Shown piece by piece: positions 1-6,506 of a stretch of 17,606 nt of DNA. Source of the stretch: Patescibacteria group bacterium (GTDB lineage Bacteria > Patescibacteriota > Doudnabacteria > UBA920); the NCBI GenBank assembly GCA_023473845.1, contig JAMCYA010000031.1:1-17606 (forward strand), written 5' to 3'. Position 1 is the first letter of the stretch; the number at the start of each line of letters is the position of its first letter. Under the pieces are notes generated by a model that did no database searches, was not told where the DNA came from, and saw nothing but the letters and a program-made list of their open reading frames with translations. The position numbers and the translations under genes are program-made.

Positions 1-74
1 TAGTCCGGTTTAGGTGTAATTTTTATCCTGCCAGAAGCCAGGGCTTTTTTTATGTCGCGGTCGGAAAGAATCAT
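1..74 (-). CDS. dcd: Authentic N-terminus of dCTP deaminase, on the opposite strand (partial)
   Basis: On the complement, the ATG at 72-74 opens a frame reading MILSDRDIKKALASGRI followed by KITPKPD, ending at the window edge after 24 codons. This is the classic Dcd start (ILSDRDI...G.I.I.P). Its last ten codons lie inside the 33-bp repeat that recurs at 141-173 in the plus-strand dcd frame. Inverting 34-140 between the repeats would give one intact 203-codon gene. No Shine-Dalgarno site precedes the ATG, but a good promoter does. What lies beyond position 1 cannot be seen. Confidence 0.82.
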   Translation of the reverse strand, partial: MILSDRDIKKALASGRIKITPKPD

Positions 75-711
75 TTATTCGAAAATTAATGGCATCAAAA
101 TTCTACCAGACTTTTCCACAATTGACAAAAACCTGGCCATTGGCAGGATAAAAATTACACCTAAACCGGACTATAAGACCCAGCTGGGTTCCTGCTCCAT
201 TGATTTGCACTTAGGCAGCCATTTCCGGGTTTTTAAACATAGCACACATCCGTTTATTGACCTTAGGGGCAACATAGATACAGACAGTATTATGAAGGAA
301 ATTGTAGTTAAAAAAGATGAGCCATTCATTATGCAGCCGGGCGATTTCGCCCTGGCCACCACAGTGGAGAATCTGGAATTGGCGGACGATATTTTGGGCA
401 AAATTGAAGGCCGCAGCTCTTTGGGCAGGTTGGGGATAATTGTCCACGGCACAGCCAGCATTTTTGATCCCGGCTGGGTGGGCAAGCCCACCATGGAACT
501 GGGTAATTTGGGCGTTATGCCCGTGGCTTTGTATCCGGACATGCGGATTTGCGCTTTTACTTTTGAAGAGGTTACCAGCCCCGTGGAAGTGCCATACAGA
601 AAGAAAAAAGGCAACAAGTATGCGGGCCAGACTTCACCTCTGGCTTCCAAACTGACCCGCGAAGTTAGCAAGGGCATAAAAATGAAAGGCATTGGCGCCA
701 AGGATTACTAA
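52..711 (+). CDS. dcd: dCTP deaminase, 5' end replaced by an inverted junction
   Basis: Deaminates dCTP to dUTP, feeding dUMP to ThyA. The family signature GRSSLGRLG lies at residues 120-128, followed by VHGTASIFDPGW and the catalytic Glu in MELGN (E149). The conserved C-terminal NKYAGQTSP...ASK is present. The 'GRSSLGRLG..VHGTA' form recalls bifunctional dCTP deaminase/dUTPases, so the product may be dUMP directly; this is inference. Residues 1 to about 30 of this frame do not resemble the family. A canonical Dcd N-terminus (MILSDRDIKKALASGRI) is encoded on the minus strand at 3-74 and would join in frame here at Tyr41. With it restored the protein is 203 aa, close to the usual ~190-200. The ATG at 52 is therefore only the formal start of the frame as assembled. 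A terminator follows directly. Confidence 0.88.
   Translation: MSRSERIIYSKINGIKILPDFSTIDKNLAIGRIKITPKPDYKTQLGSCSIDLHLGSHFRVFKHSTHPFIDLRGNIDTDSIMKEIVVKKDEPFIMQPGDFALATTVENLELADDILGKIEGRSSLGRLGIIVHGTASIFDPGWVGKPTMELGNLGVMPVALYPDMRICAFTFEEVTSPVEVPYRKKKGNKYAGQTSPLASKLTREVSKGIKMKGIGAKDY
100..128 (-). promoter_or_regulatory. Promoter for the authentic dcd start
   Basis: On the complement, a -35 box TTGTCA (123-128) and a -10 box TAGAAT (100-105) are separated by 17 bases. The ATG at 74 begins 25 bases past the -10 box, which gives a short leader. In the assembled orientation it points away from the dcd body, so dcd would be uncoupled from its promoter. Confidence 0.65.
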
Positions 712-716
712 AAATG

Positions 717-751
717 AAACCCCGGATTGGTCTAAGCCATCCGGGGTTTTT
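717..751 (+). terminator. Intrinsic terminator after dcd
   Basis: An 11-bp stem (717-727 with 739-749, core CCCCGGAT/ATCCGGGG) is followed by a T run, starting 6 bases after the dcd stop. The A-rich left flank means it may also work on the minus strand, where the folA operon arrives. Confidence 0.85.
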
Positions 752-779
752 AAACAGTCAACCCTTGCGGTCTACGTGG

Positions 780-817
780 TTTGTCAAAGGAGTCACATAT
801 GTGACTCCTTTGACAAA
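780..817. repeat. 38-bp perfect palindrome
   Basis: A perfect palindrome with no loop, centred between 798 and 799; its central part reads AGTCACATATGTGACT. It lies between the convergent dcd and folA, after the dcd terminator and 26 bases from the folA stop. No T run flanks it on either strand, so it is not a standard terminator. It could be an operator or a cruciform-forming site; the role is unknown. Confidence 0.9.
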
Positions 818-843
818 AGTTTTAAAGCGTTGGAAAAAGAAAA

Positions 844-1338
844 TTATGGTTTCTCCAGCTCGTACCAGGTAAAGTCTATGCCTTCGTGCTGGCTTTTTTC
901 TTCATAAACAATTTTGGTAAATTCCGGGTAGGCGGGGAAAAAGGCGTCTGCATCCTCGTGCACCCGGTCAATAACCGTTATATATAGCTTGTCTGCTTGG
1001 CCAATGGTTTGGGTATAAATGGAGCCGCCGCCGATGACAAAAATTTCTTCTCTTTCGGTTTCTCTGGCTTTGTCTAAAGCCTCTTCAACGGAGTGGGCAA
1101 CTCTACATCCCGGCGCCTGAAAAGCCGGGTCTTTGGTGATTATAACATTGGTCCGGTTGGGCAAGGGTCTGGAGCCGATGGATTCAAAAGTTTTTTTGCC
1201 CATGACAATTACGTGCCCGGAGGTCAGCTTTTTAAAGCGCTTCAAATCTTCGGGTATGTAATACAACAGTTTGTTGTCTTTGCCAATGGCCAGGTTTTTG
1301 GCAATTGCGGCAATCAGGCTAATTTTAGGCGTGTTCAT
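844..1338 (-). CDS. folA: Dihydrofolate reductase
   Basis: Reduces dihydrofolate, the by-product of ThyA, back to tetrahydrofolate with NADPH. The 164-residue protein shows ISLIAAIAKNLAIGKDNKLL at the N-terminus, PEDLKRFK with the catalytic Asp31, MGKKTFESIG for NADPH binding and the VIGGGSIY glycine motif. Tyr replaces the usual Trp in 'LLW.(L/I)P' (LLYYIP). The start at 1338 is chosen over an upstream ATG at 1380 because family homology begins at MNTPKISLIAA and the longer version would run into the HAD gene. It starts 4 bases after the HAD stop and is the last gene of the minus-strand operon that also holds thyA, its functional partner. Confidence 0.95.
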   Translation of the reverse strand: MNTPKISLIAAIAKNLAIGKDNKLLYYIPEDLKRFKKLTSGHVIVMGKKTFESIGSRPLPNRTNVIITKDPAFQAPGCRVAHSVEEALDKARETEREEIFVIGGGSIYTQTIGQADKLYITVIDRVHEDADAFFPAYPEFTKIVYEEKSQHEGIDFTWYELEKP

Positions 1339-1342
1339 GGCG

Positions 1343-1990
1343 TTAGGAAATAATGTTGGCAATTTGGAATAAATCGGCAATTAGGTAATCGGGCTTTAAT
1401 TTTTTTAGCCTTTGTGGCGAGCAGTCGCCTGTAGTCAGGGCTGCGGAAACAAAATTTGCGTCTTTGGATATTTCAATTTCTTCTATGGTGTCGCCGACAC
1501 ACAAGACTTCCCCGGGTTTTATCTTAATTGCCTGCAAATATTTTTGCAGGCGATGTTCCTTGCTTCTTTGGGTAATGTGGGTGTGGTCGCCTGGCGGCCT
1601 GCCCAGGGTTTTCTCAATCAGCGAAGTTATTTTTAGCCTGGCAAGGTCCTTTGTAATCCGTCTTGTCGGGTGGTTACTGAAGATAATTGAGCGTATTTTT
1701 CTTTTTTGCAGCAGCCTTAGTATTTTTTTTGCGTGCTTTTTTAAGGGTATCTTGCCGGAATATTGGTTGTAGTGTTCAAAGTAAGCTTTGTTTTGTTCCT
1801 GCATCTCCGAGGCGTGCCCGCCGTTTAGTTCCCACATTCGGCTAAAAGGCACGTCGTAGGTCTGCCTGAATCGTGCTAGGCTGACCGGTTTCCTTTTGAA
1901 GTGCCTTAGGGCGCGGTTAAATGCGCGGAATTGCATTTGGGTATCGTCGAACAGGGTGCCGTTCCAGTCAAAAGCAACCAGTTTAATCAT
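1343..1990 (-). CDS. HAD-superfamily hydrolase (phosphatase-like)
   Basis: Predicted soluble 215-residue phosphatase. Motif I is FDWNGTLFD with nucleophile Asp8; the +2 acid/base position is Asn10 rather than the usual Asp. Motif II is the Ser in IIFSNH (S105). Lysines near 144-150 could supply motif III, and motif IV is VGDTIEEIE (165-173). Residues between about 15 and 80 form an alpha-helical cap, as in phosphoglycolate phosphatase-like HADs. The substrate cannot be read from sequence; in this operon a nucleotide or sugar phosphate is plausible. The start at 1990 is set by motif I and overlaps the end of the upstream deoxyribosyltransferase-like gene by 8 bases, suggesting translational coupling. 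Confidence 0.85.
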   Translation of the reverse strand: MIKLVAFDWNGTLFDDTQMQFRAFNRALRHFKRKPVSLARFRQTYDVPFSRMWELNGGHASEMQEQNKAYFEHYNQYSGKIPLKKHAKKILRLLQKRKIRSIIFSNHPTRRITKDLARLKITSLIEKTLGRPPGDHTHITQRSKEHRLQKYLQAIKIKPGEVLCVGDTIEEIEISKDANFVSAALTTGDCSPQRLKKLKPDYLIADLFQIANIIS

Positions 1991-2363
1991 GGGGTATATG
2001 CTTAAAAATTTCGTCAAGGTTTGTATACCGGGCAAATTGGAAGTTTGGGTGTTCAATGCCCAGCACCAGGCGGCTGACTTTGGCCGTTTCTTTGGCCACG
2101 GCCAGGACTTTTTTGTTAAGCTGCAAGGCGGTGGCGATTTCGAAACCCAGGCCAATGGCCGGGTAGGAAACCTCGGCCAAGAGCAGGCCGCAATCATGCA
2201 CGCAGTTTACATCGTGGCGGAAAACGTCTTCAGCCGTGCCTTTGTCCAAACCCAGGTATTCCAAAATTTCGTATTGGGTTTTGAGTTTTTCCCGGAATTC
2301 CAGCATTTCCTGTTTGAACTCTTCGGGTGCCTGGGTCAACGAGTGGGCAAGGTAAATTTTCAT
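1983..2363 (-). CDS. Nucleoside 2-deoxyribosyltransferase-like protein
   Basis: A 126-residue protein of the NDT/DNPH1 (Rcl) fold, which cleaves or exchanges the N-glycosidic bond of deoxynucleosides or deoxynucleotides. It starts MKIYLAHSL, the usual first strand. It then has HDCGLLLAEVSYPAIGLGFE (56-75), matching the family's D...AE.S.PS.G.GYE; Glu75 is the likely nucleophile by analogy with DNPH1. 'SRLVLG' (97-102) matches the later S-x-x-I-x-G stretch. It is slightly short for the family (~140-160). Its ATG overlaps the Nudix stop as ATGA. Deoxynucleotide 5'-monophosphate hydrolysis or base exchange is equally possible. Confidence 0.78.
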   Translation of the reverse strand: MKIYLAHSLTQAPEEFKQEMLEFREKLKTQYEILEYLGLDKGTAEDVFRHDVNCVHDCGLLLAEVSYPAIGLGFEIATALQLNKKVLAVAKETAKVSRLVLGIEHPNFQFARYTNLDEIFKHIPHD

Positions 2364-2782
2364 AAGTCGATGTTTTTAACGACTTCTTTCAGGCTGGGGT
2401 GCCCGACCATGAACTTGTCTTCTAAAAATTCAGCTTTGGTAACCCATTTTCCGCCAACAATATTGCCGTCAGTCTCGTCAAAGTTGTGAAAATGGGCTTC
2501 TGGATTTTCAGTAATGCATTGGAATACGCTGCAGACCACCTGTTCGCCCGGTTTTAGCTCTTTTAAAAACCAAAAAAAACCCAGGAACTTACCGATTTTA
2601 ATTTCCAAATAGACTTCTTCTTTGGCTTCGCGATGCAGGGTCTCAAAGGGGGTTTCGCCTGCATCAATCTGCCCGCCGGGCAAATCCCAAATTTCCTTGC
2701 CGTTCAGGTTGTGTTTGATGGCTAAGAATTTTGGTTCGCTCGGGTGCAGAATGACGGCCTTGATTGCTGCGAAAGAGGGCAT
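2360..2782 (-). CDS. Nudix hydrolase
   Basis: A 140-residue hydrolase of nucleoside diphosphate-linked compounds. The Nudix box starts at Gly37 (GQIDAGETPFETLHREAKEE) and fits GX5EX7REUXEE with Mg-binding Glu52, Glu55 and Glu56; the usual Gly after EE is replaced by Tyr58. LPGG precedes the box. In this operon it may clean oxidised or non-canonical (d)NTPs such as dUTP, but the substrate is not determined by the motif. It lies 3 bases after thyA and shares ATGA with the next gene. Confidence 0.9.
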   Translation of the reverse strand: MPSFAAIKAVILHPSEPKFLAIKHNLNGKEIWDLPGGQIDAGETPFETLHREAKEEVYLEIKIGKFLGFFWFLKELKPGEQVVCSVFQCITENPEAHFHNFDETDGNIVGGKWVTKAEFLEDKFMVGHPSLKEVVKNIDL

Positions 2783-2785
2783 TGC

Positions 2786-3775
2786 TTAAAAGCCTCCGAT
2801 ATTGGCGATTTCAGCCTTGATGGCCGGGTGTGCCTGATAATTTTCTATTTTGATGTCGTCAAACTTAAAATCGTCAATATTTTTTATATCCGGGTTGAGC
2901 CAAAGCTTGGGGAAGGGGAAGGGCTCGCGGGAAAGCTGGGTGTTAACCGCATCAAAATGGTTGGAATAAATATGCACGTCGCCAAAAAAATGCACAAAAT
3001 CACCCGGTTCCAGATTGGTCACCTGGGCCACCATCATCAAAAGCAAGGCGTATGAGGTAATATTGAAAGGCACGCCCAAGAAACTGTCCGCACTCCTTTG
3101 GTACAAGCCTAAGTTCAGTTTGCCGTTTTGCACCGCGAACTGGTAGGTGGTATGGCAGAACGGCGGCACCTCGTTGGAATTGTTTTTACTGGCCATAGCA
3201 TAAATAAAATCCGGGTTCCAGGCCGAGACCACGTAGGATTTGCGGTAAGGCTTGTCTTTCAGGCCCTGAATAACCCAGCCCAGTTGGTCGATTTCCCGGC
3301 CGTCGGAAGCCGGCCACCTGCGCCACATGCGGCCGTAAATCGTCACCAGGTCGCCCCATTTTTTGACAAATTCGCTGTCCGCATTTTCGGCTTTGATTTT
3401 GGCGATGAAATCCGTCTGGCTCATGTCAGGATGTTCGCCTTTCAGCGCGGCTTTGTGGTAGCGCTTCCACGCCCATTCGTCCCAGATATGCACATCGTTA
3501 TCTGCCAGGTATTTAATATTGGAGCTGCCGGACAAAAACCACAGCAGTTCGTGGATGATGCCGCGGGTAAAAACTTTTTTTGTGGTGAGGACCGGAAAAC
3601 CCTCGTTCATTGAGAACCGCATTTGCCGGCCAAAAACCGATCGGATAACGGGCGGCTCTTCGCCCTTGTCTTTGTATTGCTGAAGGATTTCCGGAGTGAA
3701 AAACAGCGGCTTGTCGCTGCCATTCTCTTTGATGTCTTTAAGCAAGTCGAGATATTGGTATTCCGGATGCTTCAT
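2786..3775 (-). CDS. thyA: Thymidylate synthase (ThyA type)
   Basis: Converts dUMP and methylene-tetrahydrofolate to dTMP and dihydrofolate. Landmarks are the phosphate-binding Arg in FGRQMRF (R50), the active-site Cys207 in PPFCHTTYQF, YQRSADSFLGVPFNI (225-239) with Arg227 and Asn238, and HIYSNH (268-273). The residue before the catalytic Cys is Phe, where most ThyA have Pro (PPCH). At 329 residues it is longer than the E. coli enzyme (264), with extra sequence around 105-140 as in the long ThyA type. It sits in one operon with folA, and dcd and tmk are nearby. Confidence 0.97.
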   Translation of the reverse strand: MKHPEYQYLDLLKDIKENGSDKPLFFTPEILQQYKDKGEEPPVIRSVFGRQMRFSMNEGFPVLTTKKVFTRGIIHELLWFLSGSSNIKYLADNDVHIWDEWAWKRYHKAALKGEHPDMSQTDFIAKIKAENADSEFVKKWGDLVTIYGRMWRRWPASDGREIDQLGWVIQGLKDKPYRKSYVVSAWNPDFIYAMASKNNSNEVPPFCHTTYQFAVQNGKLNLGLYQRSADSFLGVPFNITSYALLLMMVAQVTNLEPGDFVHFFGDVHIYSNHFDAVNTQLSREPFPFPKLWLNPDIKNIDDFKFDDIKIENYQAHPAIKAEIANIGGF

Positions 3776-3793
3776 AAAATTGGGTGTTTTTAT

Positions 3794-4474
3794 TTATTCA
3801 ATATTGAAAATTTTATCCGTGCCATAGTAGTCCTGCCAATTTTTATTGTAGTAGTCGAACATCCGGGCCAGACGGTCTTGGGCTAATTCCATTACGCCCA
3901 GCTCGGTCATCAGTTGCCTGATTTCTTGTTTGAGCGCCGGAGCCTGGGATTCCTCTGCGGTGATTTTTTCAAACTCCGCCAAATAGCCATAGCCGGCATT
4001 CTTGTCGATACTGACATTGGTATTATGGTAGACGTACTCGCTTCTTTCGCGCGACCATTTGGCCTGGTAGGCAAAGCCTGACTTTAAGACCAGGTTATCC
4101 AATTCTTCAATGGAGGCGGGCACCTTGGCCTCCCACTCCAAGCGGGCAGTGCCGTTGGAGCTGGTTGTGTCATCCACCGAAGCTTTGACTACCAGAATAA
4201 CTTTGCCGTCGGCAGCACGCGTGCGTACGGAAAAGTCTTTGGCTTTGCCGGCTAAATCTTTCAGCTTTTCCAAATCCGTGGGTAAAACAACGGCGCTGAC
4301 ATTCTCGTGAAGTTTTTGCAGGCTGCCCCCGACAAAGTAATGGTTAAGCTGCTTGTGGGTGCCTATGGTTTTGAGCGAGCCGTCTTTTGCCCGCAGTTTG
4401 GCTATCAAGGCGTCCGCATTTTCTTTGCTGCCTAACAGGGATTTGATTTCGATTTCGTAAGAATGGTTTTGCAT
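3794..4474 (-). CDS. CYTH-domain protein (class IV adenylate cyclase / triphosphatase family)
   Basis: A 226-residue protein with the hallmark ExExK motif at the N-terminus (E7-I-E9-I-K11). Basic and acidic strands of the triphosphate tunnel follow: FSVRTR (about 81-86), a Lys-bearing 'VVKASV', 'ARLEWEAKV', 'SRERSEYVY' and 'GYGYLAEFEK'. The family includes CyaB adenylyl cyclases, thiamine triphosphatases and inorganic triphosphatases. Which reaction this one performs is undetermined; in a nucleotide operon a triphosphatase is at least as likely as a cyclase. It lies 18 bases upstream of thyA and 2 bases downstream of the HD gene. Confidence 0.78.
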   Translation of the reverse strand: MQNHSYEIEIKSLLGSKENADALIAKLRAKDGSLKTIGTHKQLNHYFVGGSLQKLHENVSAVVLPTDLEKLKDLAGKAKDFSVRTRAADGKVILVVKASVDDTTSSNGTARLEWEAKVPASIEELDNLVLKSGFAYQAKWSRERSEYVYHNTNVSIDKNAGYGYLAEFEKITAEESQAPALKQEIRQLMTELGVMELAQDRLARMFDYYNKNWQDYYGTDKIFNIE

Positions 4475-4476
4475 AA

Positions 4477-5097
4477 TTAGTATTTGTGGTTTTTTTTATC
4501 TATGGCCTGTTTAATGTCGCCTTCGACAAACCGGTTGCGCGCGTGGCGGTACCAGTCGTGGGGCTTGGATTTTTGGATTTCTTTCCAGAGTTTTTTGGCG
4601 GACTGGGTAAAAAACAGCTTGGCAATTACAGTCCGGTTGTCATCCCAGGCATCCATGTGCACGCGGCCCATGGCTTTTTGCTCTTGAATTTCCAAATCCA
4701 CATCCAGCCAATCGGCATCTTTGACGATTTTAGCTTCCAGGCTTTTGCGAGCCTCGTATTCTTCCCAGGCGGCTTCCATTTCTCCGGCCAGCACCGTGTC
4801 TTTCAGCATGTCTTTAACCGCTTTTTTTTCGTCCCGTTTAGTGTACTGCCGGGAGATATAGTGGACGTCCCCGGTGCGGCTTTCGGTGATGTCGTGGACC
4901 AGGGCCATCATCATAATTTTTTGCATATCAACTTTTTTGTTTTCCATTTTGGCCAAAACCATGGCCAGCCAAATAACCCGCAGGTGGTGGTCGGCCAGGT
5001 TGGCAAAGCTGGGGCCCAAAAATTGCTTCCAAGCCCGGTCAATAAACCTTAAGCAGCCAATTTCGTATAAAAATTCCAAGTCTCTTTTGGTATTCAT
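4477..5097 (-). CDS. HD-domain hydrolase (YfbR/HDDC2-like 5'-deoxynucleotidase)
   Basis: A 206-residue metal-dependent phosphohydrolase. HD-domain ligands are visible in order: His37 in ADHHLRV, His68-Asp69 in ALVHDITE with Glu72, and Asp127/Asp129 in KDADWLD. The 'HDITE...GD' arrangement matches YfbR/HDDC2 5'-deoxynucleotidases, which dephosphorylate dNMPs, for example making deoxynucleosides from dCMP or dUMP. It is first in the seven-gene operon and starts 7 bases after a -10 box, so its mRNA is probably leaderless. Confidence 0.85.
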   Translation of the reverse strand: MNTKRDLEFLYEIGCLRFIDRAWKQFLGPSFANLADHHLRVIWLAMVLAKMENKKVDMQKIMMMALVHDITESRTGDVHYISRQYTKRDEKKAVKDMLKDTVLAGEMEAAWEEYEARKSLEAKIVKDADWLDVDLEIQEQKAMGRVHMDAWDDNRTVIAKLFFTQSAKKLWKEIQKSKPHDWYRHARNRFVEGDIKQAIDKKNHKY

Positions 5098-5104
5098 ATT
5101 GGTA

Positions 5105-5133
5105 AGTTTAGCACAGTTTTTTCAGCCTTCCAA
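5105..5133 (-). promoter_or_regulatory. Promoter of the minus-strand nucleotide operon
   Basis: On the complement, TTGGAA (5128-5133), a 17-base spacer and TAAACT (5105-5110), with TGC just before the -10 (extended -10). Only 7 bases separate the -10 box from the ATG at 5097, so transcription should begin at or beside the start codon. Confidence 0.65.
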
Positions 5134-5152
5134 AACGCTTAAAATAGGGCTA

Positions 5153-5181
5153 TTTCCGGGTTTTTGGGTTAATGGTATACT
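5153..5181 (+). promoter_or_regulatory. Promoter of the divergent kinase operon
   Basis: TATACT (5176-5181) is preceded by TGG (extended -10); a poor -35 (TTTCCG, 5153-5158) lies 17 bases upstream. The ATG at 5188 begins 7 bases after the -10 box, implying a leaderless mRNA. An ATG at 5182 abuts the -10 box and would lie upstream of the expected transcription start. Confidence 0.62.
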
Positions 5182-5187
5182 ATGCAT

Positions 5188-5739
5188 ATGGATAAGCTGA
5201 TTTTGGGCCTTGTAGGCGAAAAATTTGCGGGAAAAGACGTGGCTGCCAATTATCTGGCGGAAAAGCATCAGGCTGCACATTTTAGGTTTAGCCACATTCT
5301 GGACGATATTTTAAGGCTTTTGGATTTGCCGATTTCTCGGCGCAACGAAATTGATTTGGGCCTGGGCCTAAGACAGATTTTCGGGCGCCAGGTTTTAGGC
5401 CCGGCTATCATCCAGCGGGTGGAAGCCTCAGCCAGTGCGCTGGTGGTGGTGAACGGTATTCGGATGGACGAGGTGGAGAACGTGCGCCAGGTGGGGGGCA
5501 GAATAATTTATATCACCGCACCGGTAGAGGCCAGGTTCGCCCGCTACCAGCAGCGCCACGAAAAAACCGACGACGGCAGCATGAGCCTGCAGGCGTTTGC
5601 GGAGCAGGAGCACGAGCCGACGGAAATCGGCATTCCCGAATTGGGTAAAAGCGCGGACTTTAGAATTGAAAACACCGGCAGCCTGGAAGAATTTTATGGC
5701 AAGCTTGAGGCAGTATTGAGCCGCATCCGCCCCGCGTAA
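5188..5739 (+). CDS. P-loop nucleoside/deoxynucleoside monophosphate kinase-like protein
   Basis: A 183-residue ATPase-fold kinase. The Walker A motif is GEKFAGKD (10-17), with Asp17 in the Ser/Thr position, as in phage-type dNMP kinases and some dephospho-CoA-kinase relatives. 'FRFSHILDDILR' resembles the acceptor-side helix of that group, and 'VVVNGIRMDEVENV' provides a Walker B-like strand and arginine-bearing segment. The second Met (5188) is chosen over 5182 because of promoter spacing and because homology begins at KLILGLVG. It leads an operon with tmk, consistent with phosphorylating a (deoxy)nucleotide, but dephospho-CoA kinase activity cannot be excluded. Confidence 0.72.
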   Translation: MDKLILGLVGEKFAGKDVAANYLAEKHQAAHFRFSHILDDILRLLDLPISRRNEIDLGLGLRQIFGRQVLGPAIIQRVEASASALVVVNGIRMDEVENVRQVGGRIIYITAPVEARFARYQQRHEKTDDGSMSLQAFAEQEHEPTEIGIPELGKSADFRIENTGSLEEFYGKLEAVLSRIRPA

Positions 5740-5749
5740 ATTTTTTAAA

Positions 5750-6505
5750 ATGCCTTCGTTTATCAAAAAACTTGCTTTATCCAAAAAAGCCCCGCATCCG
5801 CCCCGCGGCCGGTTTATAGTCATTGACGGCATTGACGGCAGCGGCAAGGCCACCCAGACCCGGCTGCTTATTGAGGAGCTGAAGATAAACGGTTTTGAGG
5901 TGGAAGAAGCGGATTTTCCCCAGTATGGCACCAAGTCCGCCGGGATTATTGAAGAGTATTTAAACGGCAAATACGGCCAGCTCGACCCGCGCGCCGCTTC
6001 CATTTTTTATGCCATTGACCGGTTTGACGCCAGTTTTAAAATCCGGCAGTGGCTTAACGAAGGCAAAGTGGTGGTTTCCAACCGTTATGTCACAGCCAAT
6101 GCCGGCCACCAGGGCGGGAAGATAGCGGATGCTTCTGACCGGCTTAAGTTTTTCCGCTGGCTTAATGATTTGGAATACAGTACTTTTAACATTCCCAAGC
6201 CGGACTTGAACATTATACTCCACGTGCCTGCCAAGCTAGCCCAAAAATTGGTGGACTCCAAGGCCAAACACCAGCGCACGTATGCCAACCGCGCCAACAA
6301 GAAGCGGGATTTGCACGAATCGGACCTGGAACATTTAAAAAACGCGGAGCAGGTTTTTTTGGAAATCATCCAGCTGTTCCCCAATACTAAAATGGTGGAG
6401 TGCACGGAAAATAACCGTCTGCTTTCGCCGGAAGAAATCCACAACAAGGTCTGGGAGTTGGCTAGGAGAATTGCGCTGATTAATTTTAAGCCGGAGTATA
6501 AATAA
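5750..6505 (+). CDS. tmk: Thymidylate kinase
   Basis: Phosphorylates dTMP to dTDP. The P-loop is GIDGSGKATQ (27-36) with Ala where Ser/Thr is usual. FPQYG matches the family's FPxY, AIDRFD holds the DR pair, and SNRYVTANAGHQG matches the (S)DRY...AYQ substrate loop with Asn for Asp. A LID-like basic stretch (RTYANRANKKRD) lies near residues 180-194. At 251 residues it is longer than E. coli Tmk (213), partly through a basic N-terminal extension of about 20 residues. The gene starts 10 bases after the kinase-like gene and is followed after 1 base by an unknown ORF. Confidence 0.93.
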   Translation: MPSFIKKLALSKKAPHPPRGRFIVIDGIDGSGKATQTRLLIEELKINGFEVEEADFPQYGTKSAGIIEEYLNGKYGQLDPRAASIFYAIDRFDASFKIRQWLNEGKVVVSNRYVTANAGHQGGKIADASDRLKFFRWLNDLEYSTFNIPKPDLNIILHVPAKLAQKLVDSKAKHQRTYANRANKKRDLHESDLEHLKNAEQVFLEIIQLFPNTKMVECTENNRLLSPEEIHNKVWELARRIALINFKPEYK

Positions 6506-6506
6506 C

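Larger units (their letters stand above)
1..173. repeat. 33-bp perfect inverted repeat (1-33 / 141-173) flanking a promoter segment
   Basis: Bases 1-33 are the exact reverse complement of 141-173. Past a 3-base mismatch (34-36 against 138-140), six more bases pair (37-42 with 132-137). The repeat encodes Dcd residues around GRIKITPKPD in both copies. The 107-base spacer carries the promoter, start codon and first codons of dcd in the orientation opposite to the gene body. The left repeat runs to the window edge, so its true length is unknown. Confidence 0.95.

Noticed and set aside
52..140. Novel N-terminal extension of Dcd as a real protein feature
   Set aside because: The opposite strand encodes the canonical N-terminus, so the apparent extension is best read as antisense to the promoter region.
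780..817. Intrinsic terminator for dcd or folA
   Set aside because: Perfect palindrome without loop and without a T run on either strand; a better terminator lies at 717-751.
1991..2197. N-terminal extension of the HAD protein on the minus strand
   Set aside because: It overlaps the deoxyribosyltransferase-like gene in another frame, and HAD motif I begins immediately after the Met at 1990.
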